Below, piece by piece: positions 1 through 8,456 of a DNA stretch of 17,500 bases. The first letter of the stretch is position 1; each line of letters starts with the position of its first letter. This DNA comes from Botryococcus braunii. Lineage: Eukaryota; Chlorophyta; Trebouxiophyceae. Where the stretch lies: NCBI GenBank assembly GCA_002005505.1, contig KV908532.1, positions 99,230 to 116,729 of the forward strand, read 5' to 3'. The translations under genes and the position numbers were made by a program. Under the pieces are notes generated by a model. It worked only from the letters and a program-made list of their open reading frames with translations, did no database searches and was not told the origin of the DNA.

Positions 1-209
1 GTACGGGGAGAGGGGCGCACTCGAGCCAGAATAGAGCGAGCCCTGTCCAGGACAGAAGAGGAGAGAGTGGGGCGACCCAGCTGTGCCAGGGCCCCATCCA
101 ACTCTCCCTTCTCGCCCTCAGGATCCTCCGCTTTGTTTGGGTTGAGCAGCATCGGCACGTGGTGGGAGCCCTTCTCCTTCAGCAACCGCAGCAGCTCGGG
201 CGCATCCGC
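1..209 (-). CDS. Putative exon of an unrecognised minus-strand gene, open at the left window edge
   Basis: The minus strand is stop-free from 209 to the window edge, about 69 codons. It begins after an acceptor-like AG (RC ...gatgcag at 210). It reads a mixed, non-repetitive protein starting ADAPELLRLLKEKGSHHV, followed by an acidic stretch and then a basic stretch ending near ARVRPSPR. The phase at the acceptor is 0, which matches the phase of the donor at 810/809, so the 600-bp interval 210-809 can be read as an intron. An in-frame ATG lies at 215-213, so a start there is the alternative reading. No family was recognised. Overlapping plus-strand frames look like shadows because their composition is Pro/Lys low complexity. 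The exon call is inference from open frame, composition and splice borders. Confidence 0.4.
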
Positions 210-218
210 CTGCATCCG

Positions 219-295
219 CCCCCCCCCCCCCCCCCAAAAAAAACCCTCAAAAACGAAAAAGAAAACAAAAAGCGGGGAGTTGGGGGGGGGGGGGG
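219..295. repeat. Homopolymer cluster: C17, A8, then G14
   Basis: A run of 17 C (219-235) passes directly into 8 A. After an A-rich linker there is a run of 14 G (282-295). The cluster lies just inside the putative intron, next to the acceptor at 210. Such runs are common assembly and sequencing error sites, so lengths are uncertain. Confidence 0.85.
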
Positions 296-476
296 AAGAG
301 GAAAAGAAGATGGACAAGAGTCACACTCTTGGTGCCGGTGGAAGCGCTCAGGGCTGATGGACCAGTTTATACCAATCTGCTCCTTTTGATGCATCCGTAT
401 TATAACCAATATATTTTGATGGGTTGCCTGACATCCCTAAGGAAACAGACATCCAGTCAGCTCGGGAACAATATCA

Positions 477-736
477 GGAGGAGGATGAGGAGGAGGAGGA
501 GGAGGAGGAGGAGGAGGAGGAGGAGGAGGAGGAGGAGGAGGAGGACGAGGAGGAGGAAAGAGAGGGAGAGGAGAAGGAGAAGGCAAAGGGAGGTGGAAGC
601 ATGGGAGAGCAAAAGGATTTGCAGGAGCAGCGCAGGGAGGAGCGGTAGAAGGATGGGGTGAGATAAGAGAAAAAGGAGGAGGAGGAGGGGGAGGAGGAGG
701 AGGAGGAGGAGGAGGAGGAGGAGGAGGAGGAGGACG
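477..736. repeat. Two (GGA/GAG)n trinucleotide tracts
   Basis: Purine-only trinucleotide repeats cover about 477-557 and 675-736, separated by a diverged purine-rich spacer with AAAG and GGGA variants. They create long spurious open frames of Glu/Arg on plus and Ser/Leu on minus, which should not be annotated as proteins. They fall inside the putative intron 210-809. Confidence 0.9.
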
Positions 737-809
737 AGGTGATGGTGGTGATGTTTAAGGAGTATTTCTTCCATCCAATTCCGTCCGTACAACTGTGGCA
801 GAGACGCAC

Positions 810-1012
810 CTGCAAGGCCGACTCGGCGGCAATTTGGTTGCGGGATCGATCCCCGGACTTGCCGCACTCCTCCTTTGGCTTTTCCTCTGTCTTTCCCGCA
901 TCCTTCTCCCCGTCATTGGGCCCCGACCCGCTCTTGTCTCCCGCGCCCGAGACTTTGTTCCCAACGACCTGCGCGAGTCGGTTGAGGGCCCGTCCCAAAG
1001 GGCCACTGTCTC
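810..1012 (-). CDS. Putative exon, Lys/Glu-rich segment of the same minus-strand gene
   Basis: The minus-strand frame is open from 1012 to 810 (203 bp). It reads Gly/Asp-rich, then a hydrophilic segment with the motif DAGKTEEKPKEECGK, ending ...IAAESALQ. The 3' border is CAG followed by GTGCGT (809 downward), a good 5' splice-site match, in phase 0. Upstream, RC gtgcacag at 1013 is a possible acceptor in phase 1. A second candidate is the AG in gcgcag before GTCGTTGGG, in phase 0. The 5' part of the exon overlaps the first copy of the 177-bp tandem repeat, so its true start is uncertain. Joined to the exon at 209 the reading frame stays open. No family recognised. Confidence 0.35.
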
Positions 1013-1445
1013 CTGTGCACATGCGCCCACATGCTCCTCATGGGCTGTACACATTCAATATAAAGAGCGAAGCCTTGTATACATTTACTATAAAGAGTGA
1101 AGCCTATCCTAACCGCACACCATGAATCGGGCACATACATTCCTCTTCTTCCCCTTGTGCCCATGTACAGTTAACCCCCTGATCAGATTGCTGATGGCCA
1201 AATCTCAACACCCACGTCAGTCCTGATTACCTGGACACACGTAACTCGCTCCCAAGGGGCCCCTGTCTCCTGTGCACATGCGCCCACATGCGCCTCAGTG
1301 GCTGTACACATGTACATTCCTCTTCTTCCCCTTGTGCCCACGTAGAGTTGAACCCCCTGATCAGATTGCTGATGGCCAAATCTCAATACCCATATCAGTC
1401 TCCATCACCTGGATACCAGTAACTCGCCCCAAAGGGCCACCATCC
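970..1445. repeat. Tandem repeat, 177-bp period, about 2.7 copies
   Basis: The segment starting cattcctcttcttcccc occurs at 1138 and again at 1315, giving a 177-bp period. Shared landmarks are ccctgatcagattgctgatg, then gtaactcgc, then a block around ctgtctcctgtgcacatgcg. The first, partial copy (about 970-1137) has only the end of the unit. It also has a local duplication of a tataaagagtgaagcc-type segment (1058-1105). The third copy fades after about 1445. Copies differ by scattered substitutions. Confidence 0.85.
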
Positions 1446-2290
1446 ACAAGTCATGGCACACGCCCTCTTCCAAACCAGCAATCCAGCCAGGGCACATGGA
1501 ACATTCCTTGGTGCAGCTATACAACAACTTTGTCTTTTAAGCAAATAAAAACCCGCATGGAGAAAGGGCTTTCAAGGTAGTGATGATGAATCTTTCCTTC
1601 GTGCATCCTTTGTTTTGCTTGATTGAAAATTGGGAGGCATAAAGGCTCCTGTTCATGGCTTGGATCACATGGATCACATGGCCCCAGGGAGGCCACGACC
1701 TGTATCGGTGGCGGGCTTGCCAGCGGGCTTCCCCACGAAGGGGCCCTGGTCCTTCGGAGTCCCCCGTGGGGTCCCGCCGGTCCCGAAGAGGGGCACCCTC
1801 CTTGGGCCTGTTGCAGGCATGGGGGCCCCAAACCCCCCCTTTCCGCGGAGCGGCCCCTCGGGTCCTGTACTGCTGGATCCATGTGACCGTCCCGCAGGCT
1901 CGGTGACCTGGCTGCTGATGTTGCCTGGAGGCGAGAATCCTGCGGTTTCGCAGTCTCGTTATGTTTTTGCGATTGGCGAACAAGAAAAGGGAGCACAAGC
2001 CATAAGTGACAAAGGGAAGTCTCCCAGGGCTCACCTTTAATTGCATAATAACAGACAGAACAATTGGTCGTGCAACAAGCTTGAAATATGTGATATGCAT
2101 TTGAGTGTTCTCAATCTGTTGCTTCCCCACGGGAGTGCGGAGCAATGCACACGCTCGCACTTTCCATTAAGCATATCAACAAGGGACGCCATCAAAACAT
2201 ATCCCCCCCCCCCCCCGCGCCGCCTTCACTGATGTGCTCAGGGGTGCGCGGATGCGCGAGCACGTGCGCGCGCGCACACACACGACACAC
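1446..2290. other. No gene assigned; GC-rich block followed by AT-richer spacer
   Basis: A GC-rich block (about 1675-1900) is open in several overlapping frames on both strands. The predicted peptides are Gly/Pro/Arg-rich with no motif I recognise, so none is called coding. Either strand could hold part of the neighbouring minus-strand gene, but no splice borders stood out. 1900-2200 is ordinary mixed sequence. A C-run (about 2203-2217) and a short CG/CA-alternating stretch lead into the purine microsatellite. Confidence 0.5.
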
Positions 2291-2295
2291 ACAAA

Positions 2296-2301
2296 GGGGG
2301 G

Positions 2302-2383
<82 letters not shown>

Positions 2384-2752
2384 AGGGAGGGAGGGAGGAG
2401 GGAGGGAGGGAGGGAGGGAGGGAGGGAGGGAGGGAGGGAGGGAGGGAGGGAGGGAGGGAGGGAGGGAGGGAGGGAGGGAGGGAGGGAGGGAGGGAGGGAG
2501 GGAGGGAGGGAGGGAGGGAGGGAGGGAGGGAGGGAGGGAGGGGGGAGGGAGGGAGGGAGGGAGGGAGGGAGGGAGGGGGAGGGGGGAGGGAGGGAGGGAG
2601 GGAGGGAGGGAGGGAGGGAGGGAGGGAGGGAGGGAGGGAGGGAGGGGAGGGAGGGAGGGAGGGAGGGAGGGAGGGAGGGAGGGAGGAGGGAGGGAGGGAG
2701 GGAGGGGGAGGGAGGAGGGAGGAGGGAGGGAGGAGGGAGAGGAGGGAGAGAG

Positions 2753-2784
<32 letters not shown>

Positions 2785-2789
2785 AGGAG

Positions 2790-2844
<55 letters not shown>

Positions 2845-2891
2845 AGGGGAGGGAGGGAGGGAGGGGGAGACGGAGAGAGAGCGAGAGAGAA

Positions 2892-2988
<97 letters not shown>
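2296..2988. repeat. Compound purine microsatellite (GA)n-(GGGA)n-(GA)n, about 0.7 kb
   Basis: The plus strand is almost purely purine for about 690 bases. (GA)n runs 2304-2386, (GGGA)n with GGA and GGGGGA variants about 2386-2745, mixed GA/GGA to about 2875, then (GA)n to 2979 and a short G run. Interruptions are rare (for example gagacgg and gcgaga near 2868-2883). All open frames across it (Arg-Glu or Ser-Leu/Pro repeats) are repeat artefacts. Uninterrupted mirror-symmetric purine tracts of this kind are known to form triplex (H-DNA). Confidence 0.97.
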
Positions 2989-2994
2989 ATCTAC

Positions 2995-4067
2995 CGGGTC
3001 TTGGAAGGAAATTGGATCGTCCCCTCCCTGTAGTGCGTTTGACGCCCCCTCTTCCAAAGGTTTGCACGGCTTCTTGGTTCCCCACAGGGGCCTGCGGGGC
3101 CCAATCCACGGGGTTGTGCTCCTGCCCACTCCGGCCATGCCCCGGTCCCGCAAGGGAGTTCCGGTTCCTTGGAGACTTCCACCTCTCCCCCCTCCTGACC
3201 TTCGCAGTCTCTGGGAGCCCGGAGCCCTCTGCATGGGGCTGCGCCGGGGCCTGCGCGGGTCCCGCAGGTACTGCAGCCTCGGGGCAGGCTCCCGGTTTAG
3301 TCGCTCCAGAATTGTGCTCCACCCCGCTCCTGTCAGGACTGGATGGCAGAGGGATGAAGTCCTCCGACAGCTCTGGTGGGTGAGCTTGCGGGTTCGAGTC
3401 CTGCGCACGGACCTCTCCTCCGCCTCGAACTTTTCCCACTCTTTTCCGGTTTTTCCCCCGTCCATCTTCTGGATGCCAGCCATTCACGCCCGCGGGCCGA
3501 TCCCCCACGTCATCCGCTTTGCCACCCCCACCAGCTTGGCCAGTCACCGCCCGCCGATCATCCAAGGAATGACCGGCCGTCTCTCGCATGGTTTCCGTGC
3601 CGTCCACACCCGAGGGCCCGGGCTCCCAGTCCATCCCGGTTGCTGTGTCCCCTGCTGCGGACTCCAGCCCTTGCGAAAGTGCGGCCCCGGGTCCGTTCCG
3701 AGTCGCTGTCTCACGTCGGGCACCCTGGGGGCCATCTCTCAGGGGCTGGGGGCTGCCATGAGAGTCGCAGCGGGGTGAGGGACCGCCGTTGAGAGTGGCG
3801 GGACCAGGGGCGCGGGAGCTCGGGGTCTCCTGGGGCGCCGGAGGGACCGGCGGCGGCAGGTTGCGAGACGAGGCAGGATTCGGAGTATGATGGAGGGAAG
3901 AAGCCGGATCCCGGGACGAGACGTGCAGCGAAGCCCCTGTGGGGGACTCTGGATGCGATTCCGTGGCGGGCGCTCCCCCCGTGCTGGTGCCTGACGGCCC
4001 TGTGAGGTTGGAGGCAGGTGGGGCTGTGCGGAACCTCTTCGGGAGGGAAGCCTCTGAAGCTCCGAGC
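2995..4067 (-). CDS. Putative long exon, Pro/Ser/Gly/Arg-rich disordered protein segment
   Basis: The minus strand is stop-free through about 1.07 kb of non-repetitive GC-rich sequence. The frame continues into the microsatellite, which is not counted. There is no upstream ATG; a TAA lies just 5' of the frame, so an exon start fits better than a translation start. RC gggcag at 4068 gives an acceptor whose phase (AG|G) matches the donor of the coiled-coil exon ending at 4720. RC acccg|gtagat at 2995/2994 is a weak donor in phase 1, matching the acceptor at 1013. The protein begins RLGASEASLPKRF and is rich in Pro, Ser, Gly, Thr and Arg. It includes short motifs such as MDWEPGPSGVDG and SEDFIPLPSSP, and has no recognisable fold. 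High GC makes chance open frames likely: an overlapping plus-strand frame is also long. Coding status is inferred. Confidence 0.35.
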
Positions 4068-4195
4068 CTGCCCACCAAGCTGGGTCCTTAGAATGGTAGG
4101 CAGGGAACCCTGCGGGGGTGGGGAGGGCCGGAGGAGGGATGGAATGAGGTGGGAAGGGAAGAAGCCCACACATGCATGCATGCCTACACGCACAG

Positions 4196-4196
<1 letters not shown>

Positions 4197-4267
<71 letters not shown>
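4197..4267. repeat. (AC)n dinucleotide microsatellite
   Basis: About 35 uninterrupted AC units, preceded by a catgcatgcatgc stretch. It lies between the two putative exons of the minus-strand gene, in the proposed intron. Confidence 0.97.
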
Positions 4268-4269
<2 letters not shown>

Positions 4270-4390
4270 TACAGAAACATAACCCATGGTCCCTCTCCCG
4301 TCCAAGCCTTGGTCCGTCATCGACCTGCCCCTCCCCAAACCCCCGGCGCATGCACGCGGAGACGATGTGCAGGGACATAGCTTTGCCTAT

Positions 4391-4719
4391 TTACATCTAT
4401 ACATGGAGAATCCTCCCCCTCTGATATACTTCCACAGGAATCCCATTGCCTATGCCAACTGTCAAGTGATATGCATCCACAAGAATCGCAGTGCCTATGC
4501 CAATTACCCATTTACATCTATACATGGAGAATCCTCCCCCTCTGATATACTTCCACAGGAATCCCATTGCCTATGCCAACTGTCAAGTGATATGCATCCA
4601 CAAGAATCGCAGTGCCTATGCCAATTACCCAGTGATATACTTCCACAACGATAAGTACTGTCTGTTCCAATTACCCACTGATACACTTCTACAACAAGCG
4701 CACTGCCTCTGCCAATTAC
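4391..4719. repeat. Tandem repeat: 45-bp units, including a near-perfect 121-bp duplication
   Basis: A 121-bp segment beginning ttacatctatacatggagaa is repeated essentially exactly (4391 onward, 4512 onward). Within it and downstream, a basic unit of about 45 bp recurs about six times. It starts gatatacttccacaag or a variant and ends tgcctatgccaattaccc. Because 45 is a multiple of 3, the minus strand carries a 15-residue Trp/His/Cys-rich peptide repeat (WHRHCDSCGCIS type). This frame has no start or family match and lies in the putative intron. Each unit ending in ccaattacc carries, on the minus strand, ggtaattgg, the same sequence as the donor site of the adjacent exon at 4720. Confidence 0.9.
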
Positions 4720-4908
4720 CTGGCCTCCAGCTCTTCAACAGCTCTCCTTGCAGAGGCTTCCTGCGTGCTCAGGTCGCTCTGGAGCTTCAGCAGGTGCTTC
4801 TGCCTCTCCGCAAGTGCAGCCTCTCTCCGAGCGACTTCATTTCGTTCTGCTGCAACCAGCTGCTTTTGTCGCTGTACATCTGCTTCTGCCTTTGCAAGAT
4901 AGGACAAC
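4720..4908 (-). CDS. Putative coiled-coil exon of an unrecognised minus-strand gene
   Basis: The minus-strand segment of 189 bp (63 codons, equivalent to nine heptads) is flanked by an acceptor, RC tttgcaatgcag at 4909, and a donor, AG|GTAATT at 4720/4719. Both are in phase 2, so the exon is symmetric. It encodes a typical charged coiled coil: starts LSYLAKAEADVQRQ, continues with AAERNEVARREAALAERQKH, and ends EELEA. Alanine/leucine positions alternate with Glu, Arg, Gln and Lys, and there is no Pro or Gly. Flanking sequence in this frame reaches stops quickly (TAA directly inside the donor), which supports a splice border. Joining to 4067 gives EELEA-R-LGASEA with the phase kept. The protein family is unknown; coiled coils of this kind occur in cytoskeletal, trafficking and nuclear proteins. 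Confidence 0.5.
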
Positions 4909-5282
4909 CTGCATTGCAAACCCATAAAACGCCATGCACTACGCAGAAAAGCAGCTCAGCTCCCAGTATGAAGCTGTATCAAGCACAATCTTTCGCAGAC
5001 AAGCGCATTGCCCGCTCAAACAGGACAGACTGCCGTGCAGATGAAGACCAAAAGCGTGATGTGACAATTTAAAATGGTTCGAGGGGAAAATCAGCTCCAT
5101 TTTTCTGATAATCGTGGTTCTTGAATGCCCCAACTCCCAGCGGTGTGGCTTAAGACACCATAAGCGATAAAGCCAGAACAAATTATAGGCGCTTTTTCTC
5201 TCTTTGCTACGTTGCCTTACACTTTTTAAAGAAATCAACCATACCTGGTATTAATGTTCTGTTGCAGTTTGTCCCATAGGTA

Positions 5283-5299
5283 ATGCGACGAAGTCGCAT
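5283..5299. repeat. Short hairpin, 7-bp stem, GAA loop
   Basis: ATGCGAC-gaa-GTCGCAT, a perfect stem. Its role is unknown. It belongs to the group of short palindromes scattered through this window. Confidence 0.6.
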
Positions 5300-6115
5300 C
5301 TGCGAAACCGGTTGGCCTGGCGTCGCTGCCGCCAAGATCAGGTTCGGAATGTTTTCGTTTCCCAAGGAAAGATGTATTATCAGTAATACCAGCGCTCATC
5401 ACAATCAGAATAAACCCATCTCGCGTTGTCCAGCTGCCAGATCGAGATGGTCGTAATTGACTCCAACGTATCAGTTACAAAATAGACCGTCTTTGACCAT
5501 GAGTTTCTGGAAGTTTGAAAACAGTTTTCTTAAGGAAAATGGTTTCAGTCTGCAGATATGCAGGAGATCAGATTCCGGGCTTCCTGATGTAAAACTTCAG
5601 CATGTACAGCTGCTTGAACTAGGGATCACAGCTGTACAACTCAACCCTAAGACACCTAAACCCTACGACACAGGTACGGTGGAGGCCACATGTCCCAATC
5701 ACAATGTAAACTATGAAAACAGGGTACTCACAACTTTTTGTAGTGTAATCGTTAACAGATTGTCAAACAGCAACCTGTGGGTTATACAAGTTAGGTAACT
5801 ACGATCGTATAATCCTCCATACCCAGAATATTATATGGCACTACACATACTCATGATCATATCTTGCATTCCACAGGTGGTTGGGGTAGCCAGAAAAGCA
5901 GCAGGAGGCGATTGCATGCAAATTTGTCTGTCTATATCATATATGCTGTTCCTCAAGGGCTTGGTCATGCTGGTTGGAGGAAAAGAAGCTTCGTGTATGT
6001 TAAGGGGGGGGGGGGAGTATTTGTGATGCTTACGTAATACTTTCTCCGCGTGCGCAGGGTCATGCACACTTAACACTTTTTCTAGTAGGAGAAAACAATA
6101 AGAAAGCTGAGCTGT

Positions 6116-6147
6116 TTTCTTAAGAAAGCTGCACTAGTGCAGTTTTT
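6116..6147. repeat. Adjacent palindromes
   Basis: TTTCTTAAGAAA (6116-6127) is followed directly by CTGCACTAGTGCAG (6129-6142). The second can be extended by A/T pairing to an imperfect palindrome ending near 6147. Related fragments of the same words (agaaagctg, cttaag) recur through 6100-6180, giving a foldback-rich patch. Confidence 0.7.
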
Positions 6148-6253
6148 CCAAGAAAGGATAGGAGAAAGCTGTTCCTTAAGCATCATTACCCGTGTGTCAA
6201 TGCTGGAAACCCACAAACGCAAAAACGCAGCTCTGTACATGTACGCCTAGCTA

Positions 6254-6388
6254 GGTTGCTTCACAATATAGGTTGCTTCACAATCCCCCCCCCCTCCCTT
6301 TTGGTTGCTTCACAATCCCCCCCCCTTTTGGTTGCTTCACAATCCCCCCCCCCCCCTATAGGTTGCTTTACAATCCCCCCCCTTCTTT
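6254..6388. repeat. C-rich minisatellite, GGTTGCTTCACAAT + C-run units
   Basis: Five copies of ggttgcttcacaat (one with ttta for ttca) start at 6254, 6271, 6303, 6330 and 6361. All but the first are followed by runs of 8 to 14 C and a short T- or A-rich tail. Unit length is about 17-32 bp, varying mainly through the C run. The minus-strand frame across it gives a Gly-rich repeat peptide and is not considered a gene. Confidence 0.92.
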
Positions 6389-6417
6389 GGGGGATGGGGG
6401 AGGGGGGGGCGGGGGGG
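6389..6417 (+). other. G-quadruplex-type tract
   Basis: Four long G runs (5, 5, 8 and 7) are separated by single or double bases (AT, A, C), a canonical intramolecular G-quadruplex pattern. It lies directly after the C-rich minisatellite. The two blocks can therefore also pair with each other as an imperfect inverted repeat on one strand. Confidence 0.7.
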
Positions 6418-6652
6418 TGTTGACCGGCCGTGTCAACTGACATGTATTAGGGGCACATGGATTATCATAATCCACGTGCAGGATAGTATATCATTAGGCA
6501 AGCGCTACCCCTTCTTGTGATGAGGGCGACAGTTTGAAGTCAAGGGCCAAGCGCAGCAATTTTGACTTCCCCTTATGCAAGGTCTGGGTATCTGCTGACA
6601 CTCTGCCGGTGCCATCCACTCTGTGGGTCGCATGATTATATAAATCAAAATC

Positions 6653-6692
6653 AAACCCCTTGCGGTGCTATATTTAGCACCGCAAGGGGTTT
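6653..6692. repeat. Perfect 18-bp inverted repeat with 4-base TATT loop
   Basis: Arm AAACCCCTTGCGGTGCTA (6653-6670) and its exact reverse complement (6675-6692) are separated by TATT. It is too short and its flanks too unlike a precursor to call a microRNA, and there is no T-run for a terminator of bacterial type. It lies about 85 bases before the start of homology to the tandem RT-BTB unit. Confidence 0.9.
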
Positions 6693-6759
6693 CTCCCAGA
6701 TGCTGAGATGGTTCCGGGTGTGCACAGCCTATTGCACGGCGGAGGGAGGCGGAGAAAAG

Positions 6760-6815
6760 AATGAATTACATCAATCCAGCCCAGAGGGCATGATGAGATG
6801 CAGACGGACAAACCA
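6760..6815 (+). repeat. Fragment of the shared RT 3' flank (unit A)
   Basis: The sequence around ccagcccagagggcatgat matches the corresponding position at 10477 and 16218 downstream of the RT relics, and includes the following gcaaacg/gcagacg and aaaccaac words. Homology stops near 6815. The rest of the flank is replaced by unrelated sequence and a microsatellite up to 7190. Confidence 0.75.
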
Positions 6816-6974
6816 ACGGTATGTGAGAACCTAGTTGCAATAATACTATGCGATAACACGGATAACAATAGTGAGGAGGTTACTCGAAGATACACGCAGC
6901 AGTGGCCTCAGCACGCGTTGTATCCCCACGCACTGTCCCTTGACCATAAACCCAGAGAGGCAAAATCCGTTCTT

Positions 6975-7020
6975 GTGAAGAGTAGACTCTTCACCCTCCC
7001 TTCCCACTTACGTAAGTGGG
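6975..7020. repeat. Two adjacent palindromes
   Basis: GTGAAGAGT-ag-ACTCTTCAC (6975-6994) is followed within 8 bases by the perfect palindrome CCCACTTACGTAAGTGGG (7003-7020). They lie in the part of unit A that is not shared with the other units. Confidence 0.85.
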
Positions 7021-7081
7021 GAAAGAGGGTTGCAGAAACGACTTCTCCGAGAGGCACAGAAGTAGGAGGAGGGACTGAAGA

Positions 7082-7096
7082 CGTGCGCGCGCGTGC

Positions 7097-7190
<94 letters not shown>
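7082..7190. repeat. (CG)n-(GT)n alternating purine-pyrimidine microsatellite
   Basis: About 29 bases of CG with two GTG interruptions lead into about 80 bases of uninterrupted GT. The alternating pattern is the classic Z-DNA-forming type. Its right end passes directly into tgtacaacataac, the conserved start of the BTB-side block that is also found at 11003 and 16737. Confidence 0.95.
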
Positions 7191-7193
<3 letters not shown>

Positions 7194-7248
7194 ACAACAT
7201 AACGATTGCCCCAGATCGTACTTCTGAAGAAGAAAACAGTACAACATT

Positions 7249-8456
7249 CTAAGGGAAGCCGGATAGTACATCACGCATTGTCACTGTTGGCGGTGGGCCA
7301 GCTCCTTGGGGCAATTGCAAAAGACATACGTTTTGCGAAGAACACAAGTTTCGCCAACACAGAAGTGATGGATTTCTGCCAAGTCCGCCGTCCATGATGG
7401 AGGTAGACCTACGCTCTGAGGCTCGGGAGCTCAGACTTGGGTTTGCTGCAAGGAGCCTGTTGACAAGCTTCTGGAGGCTCATGGCTGCAGTCTGTAAGCC
7501 CGACACTGGAAGTTCCAGCAGCATCTCTCTGGGGCCAAACGGGCCATCCGTACATGTAGGATTACCCTCCTCATCATTTGAATCGTATTAGTAATAGCGG
7601 GAGCGGTAAGCTGAGGAAATCTTAAAGAGGGGACTTCCTTCAATCTTGAGAAGGAGTTTGCTTGGTCCATACCGGCAGGCAAAGATCCAGAGCTTGCAGC
7701 AGGACTGCAGAGCATCCCTAGTGGGTTCTTCAGGTTCGACGCCCTCCGCCTATGCGCAAGAATTGAGGACGCGCCTGATGCACAGAAAATTGACTACCTG
7801 ATCCAAAACACCTGCACGAGCACAAGCCAAATGTGTAGTAGACTTAGGAGAACACGTCCATGGCTTGGACAGGACTATACTGCAGTGGTGCAGCCAGGCA
7901 CACTGCGATCCGCGAGATGTGGGCTTCAATCTCTTAACTCCATGCATGATCCAATTTACAAATAAGCAGTGAAAGTACTTCCATTGCTCCGAAACTGCAA
8001 AATTTAGTCTATACCTAGGGCGATACAGGTCATGCAGTTGCCTCCATGAAAGCCAGGACGAAACACATCATATATTTCCCCATGGGGAGACCGGCATCCC
8101 TTTCGTGTCAAATTTTTAGGCTATCTCTGTCAAGAGAAAGACCTCGCCCGTCCTCTGTTTCATGTCGAAAATTTGAATGTTCATGAAGTTTTGATCCCCG
8201 AGAATGGGCTTAAAGCCGTGCAATTGTCGCCTTAAAAGAATAACCTGTCATCATGTTCTGACAGTGGTATCTGGAGGGTCTCCAAGAACTTTGCTGTCGC
8301 GGACCACCGACACAGCTTGCGATCAATTCTCTAAATGACTGGAGACCTCAGAGCTAAGATTCCCTTGATCGAAGGAAAGGTTCGGCCCGACTTGGATACT
8401 AACGCGCAGTCCGCGAAAGTACTTCGCCGTACTCCTCGAGTTGCATCTCATCATGC
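7249..8456 (-). pseudogene. BTB/POZ-domain gene relic, copy A
   Basis: The minus strand is alignable along its length with copy B (12447-13763). The N-terminal BTB core is readable in pieces: DCALVSKSGRTFPSIKGIL, LRSPV, then LQIPLSEHDD. Later come GVLDQVVNFLCI, KLWIFACRYG and the conserved TDGPFGPREMLLELPVSGLQ segment. Lesions relative to copy B include one-base indels near the start and after LRSPV, a short deletion after the HDD motif, TAA in place of the Tyr codon before KFD, and TAG within the SCA-AEG segment. BTB domains dimerise and often recruit cullin-3 ubiquitin ligases; this copy cannot encode that. At one site it keeps bases that B has lost (8256-8261). Its stop lies near 7249. It converges on the RT-type 3' flank. 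Confidence 0.75.

Larger units (their letters stand above)
4909..6253. other. No gene assigned; mixed-composition spacer with short palindromes
   Basis: About 1.3 kb of normal-complexity sequence. The longest frame (5457-5798, plus) starts with TTG, has no recognisable motif and no splice context, so it is not called. Structures seen are a 7-bp-stem GAA-loop hairpin at 5283-5299, two adjacent palindromes at 6116-6142 and a G run at about 6003-6014. A short sequence at about 6040-6080 (gggtcatgcacac) recurs near 14445. Confidence 0.5.

Noticed and set aside
474..1022. Long Ser/Leu or Arg/Glu frames across the GGA tracts
   Set aside because: Products of the trinucleotide repeat; the same length is open in several frames.
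1537..2160. 207-residue minus-strand frame
   Set aside because: Alternative start codon, overlapping open frames on both strands in a GC-rich block, no motif and no clear splice borders.
3376..3410. tRNA-like T-arm (gcgggttcgagtcctgc) near 3385-3401
   Set aside because: The T stem-loop pairs well, but no matching acceptor 5' strand, D arm or anticodon arm is found in the preceding 70 bases.
2192..3778. Very long frames through the GA/GGGA tract on both strands
   Set aside because: The repeat has no stop in any frame, so openness carries no information there. Only the non-repetitive part above 2995 was considered.
4391..4725. CRISPR array
   Set aside because: Units of about 45 bp are contiguous with no unique spacers.
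5636..5675. Telomere-like CCTAAACCCTA words
   Set aside because: Only one or two degenerate units, not a tandem array.
6653..6692. Bacterial-type terminator
   Set aside because: No T-run after the stem, and all other evidence is eukaryotic.
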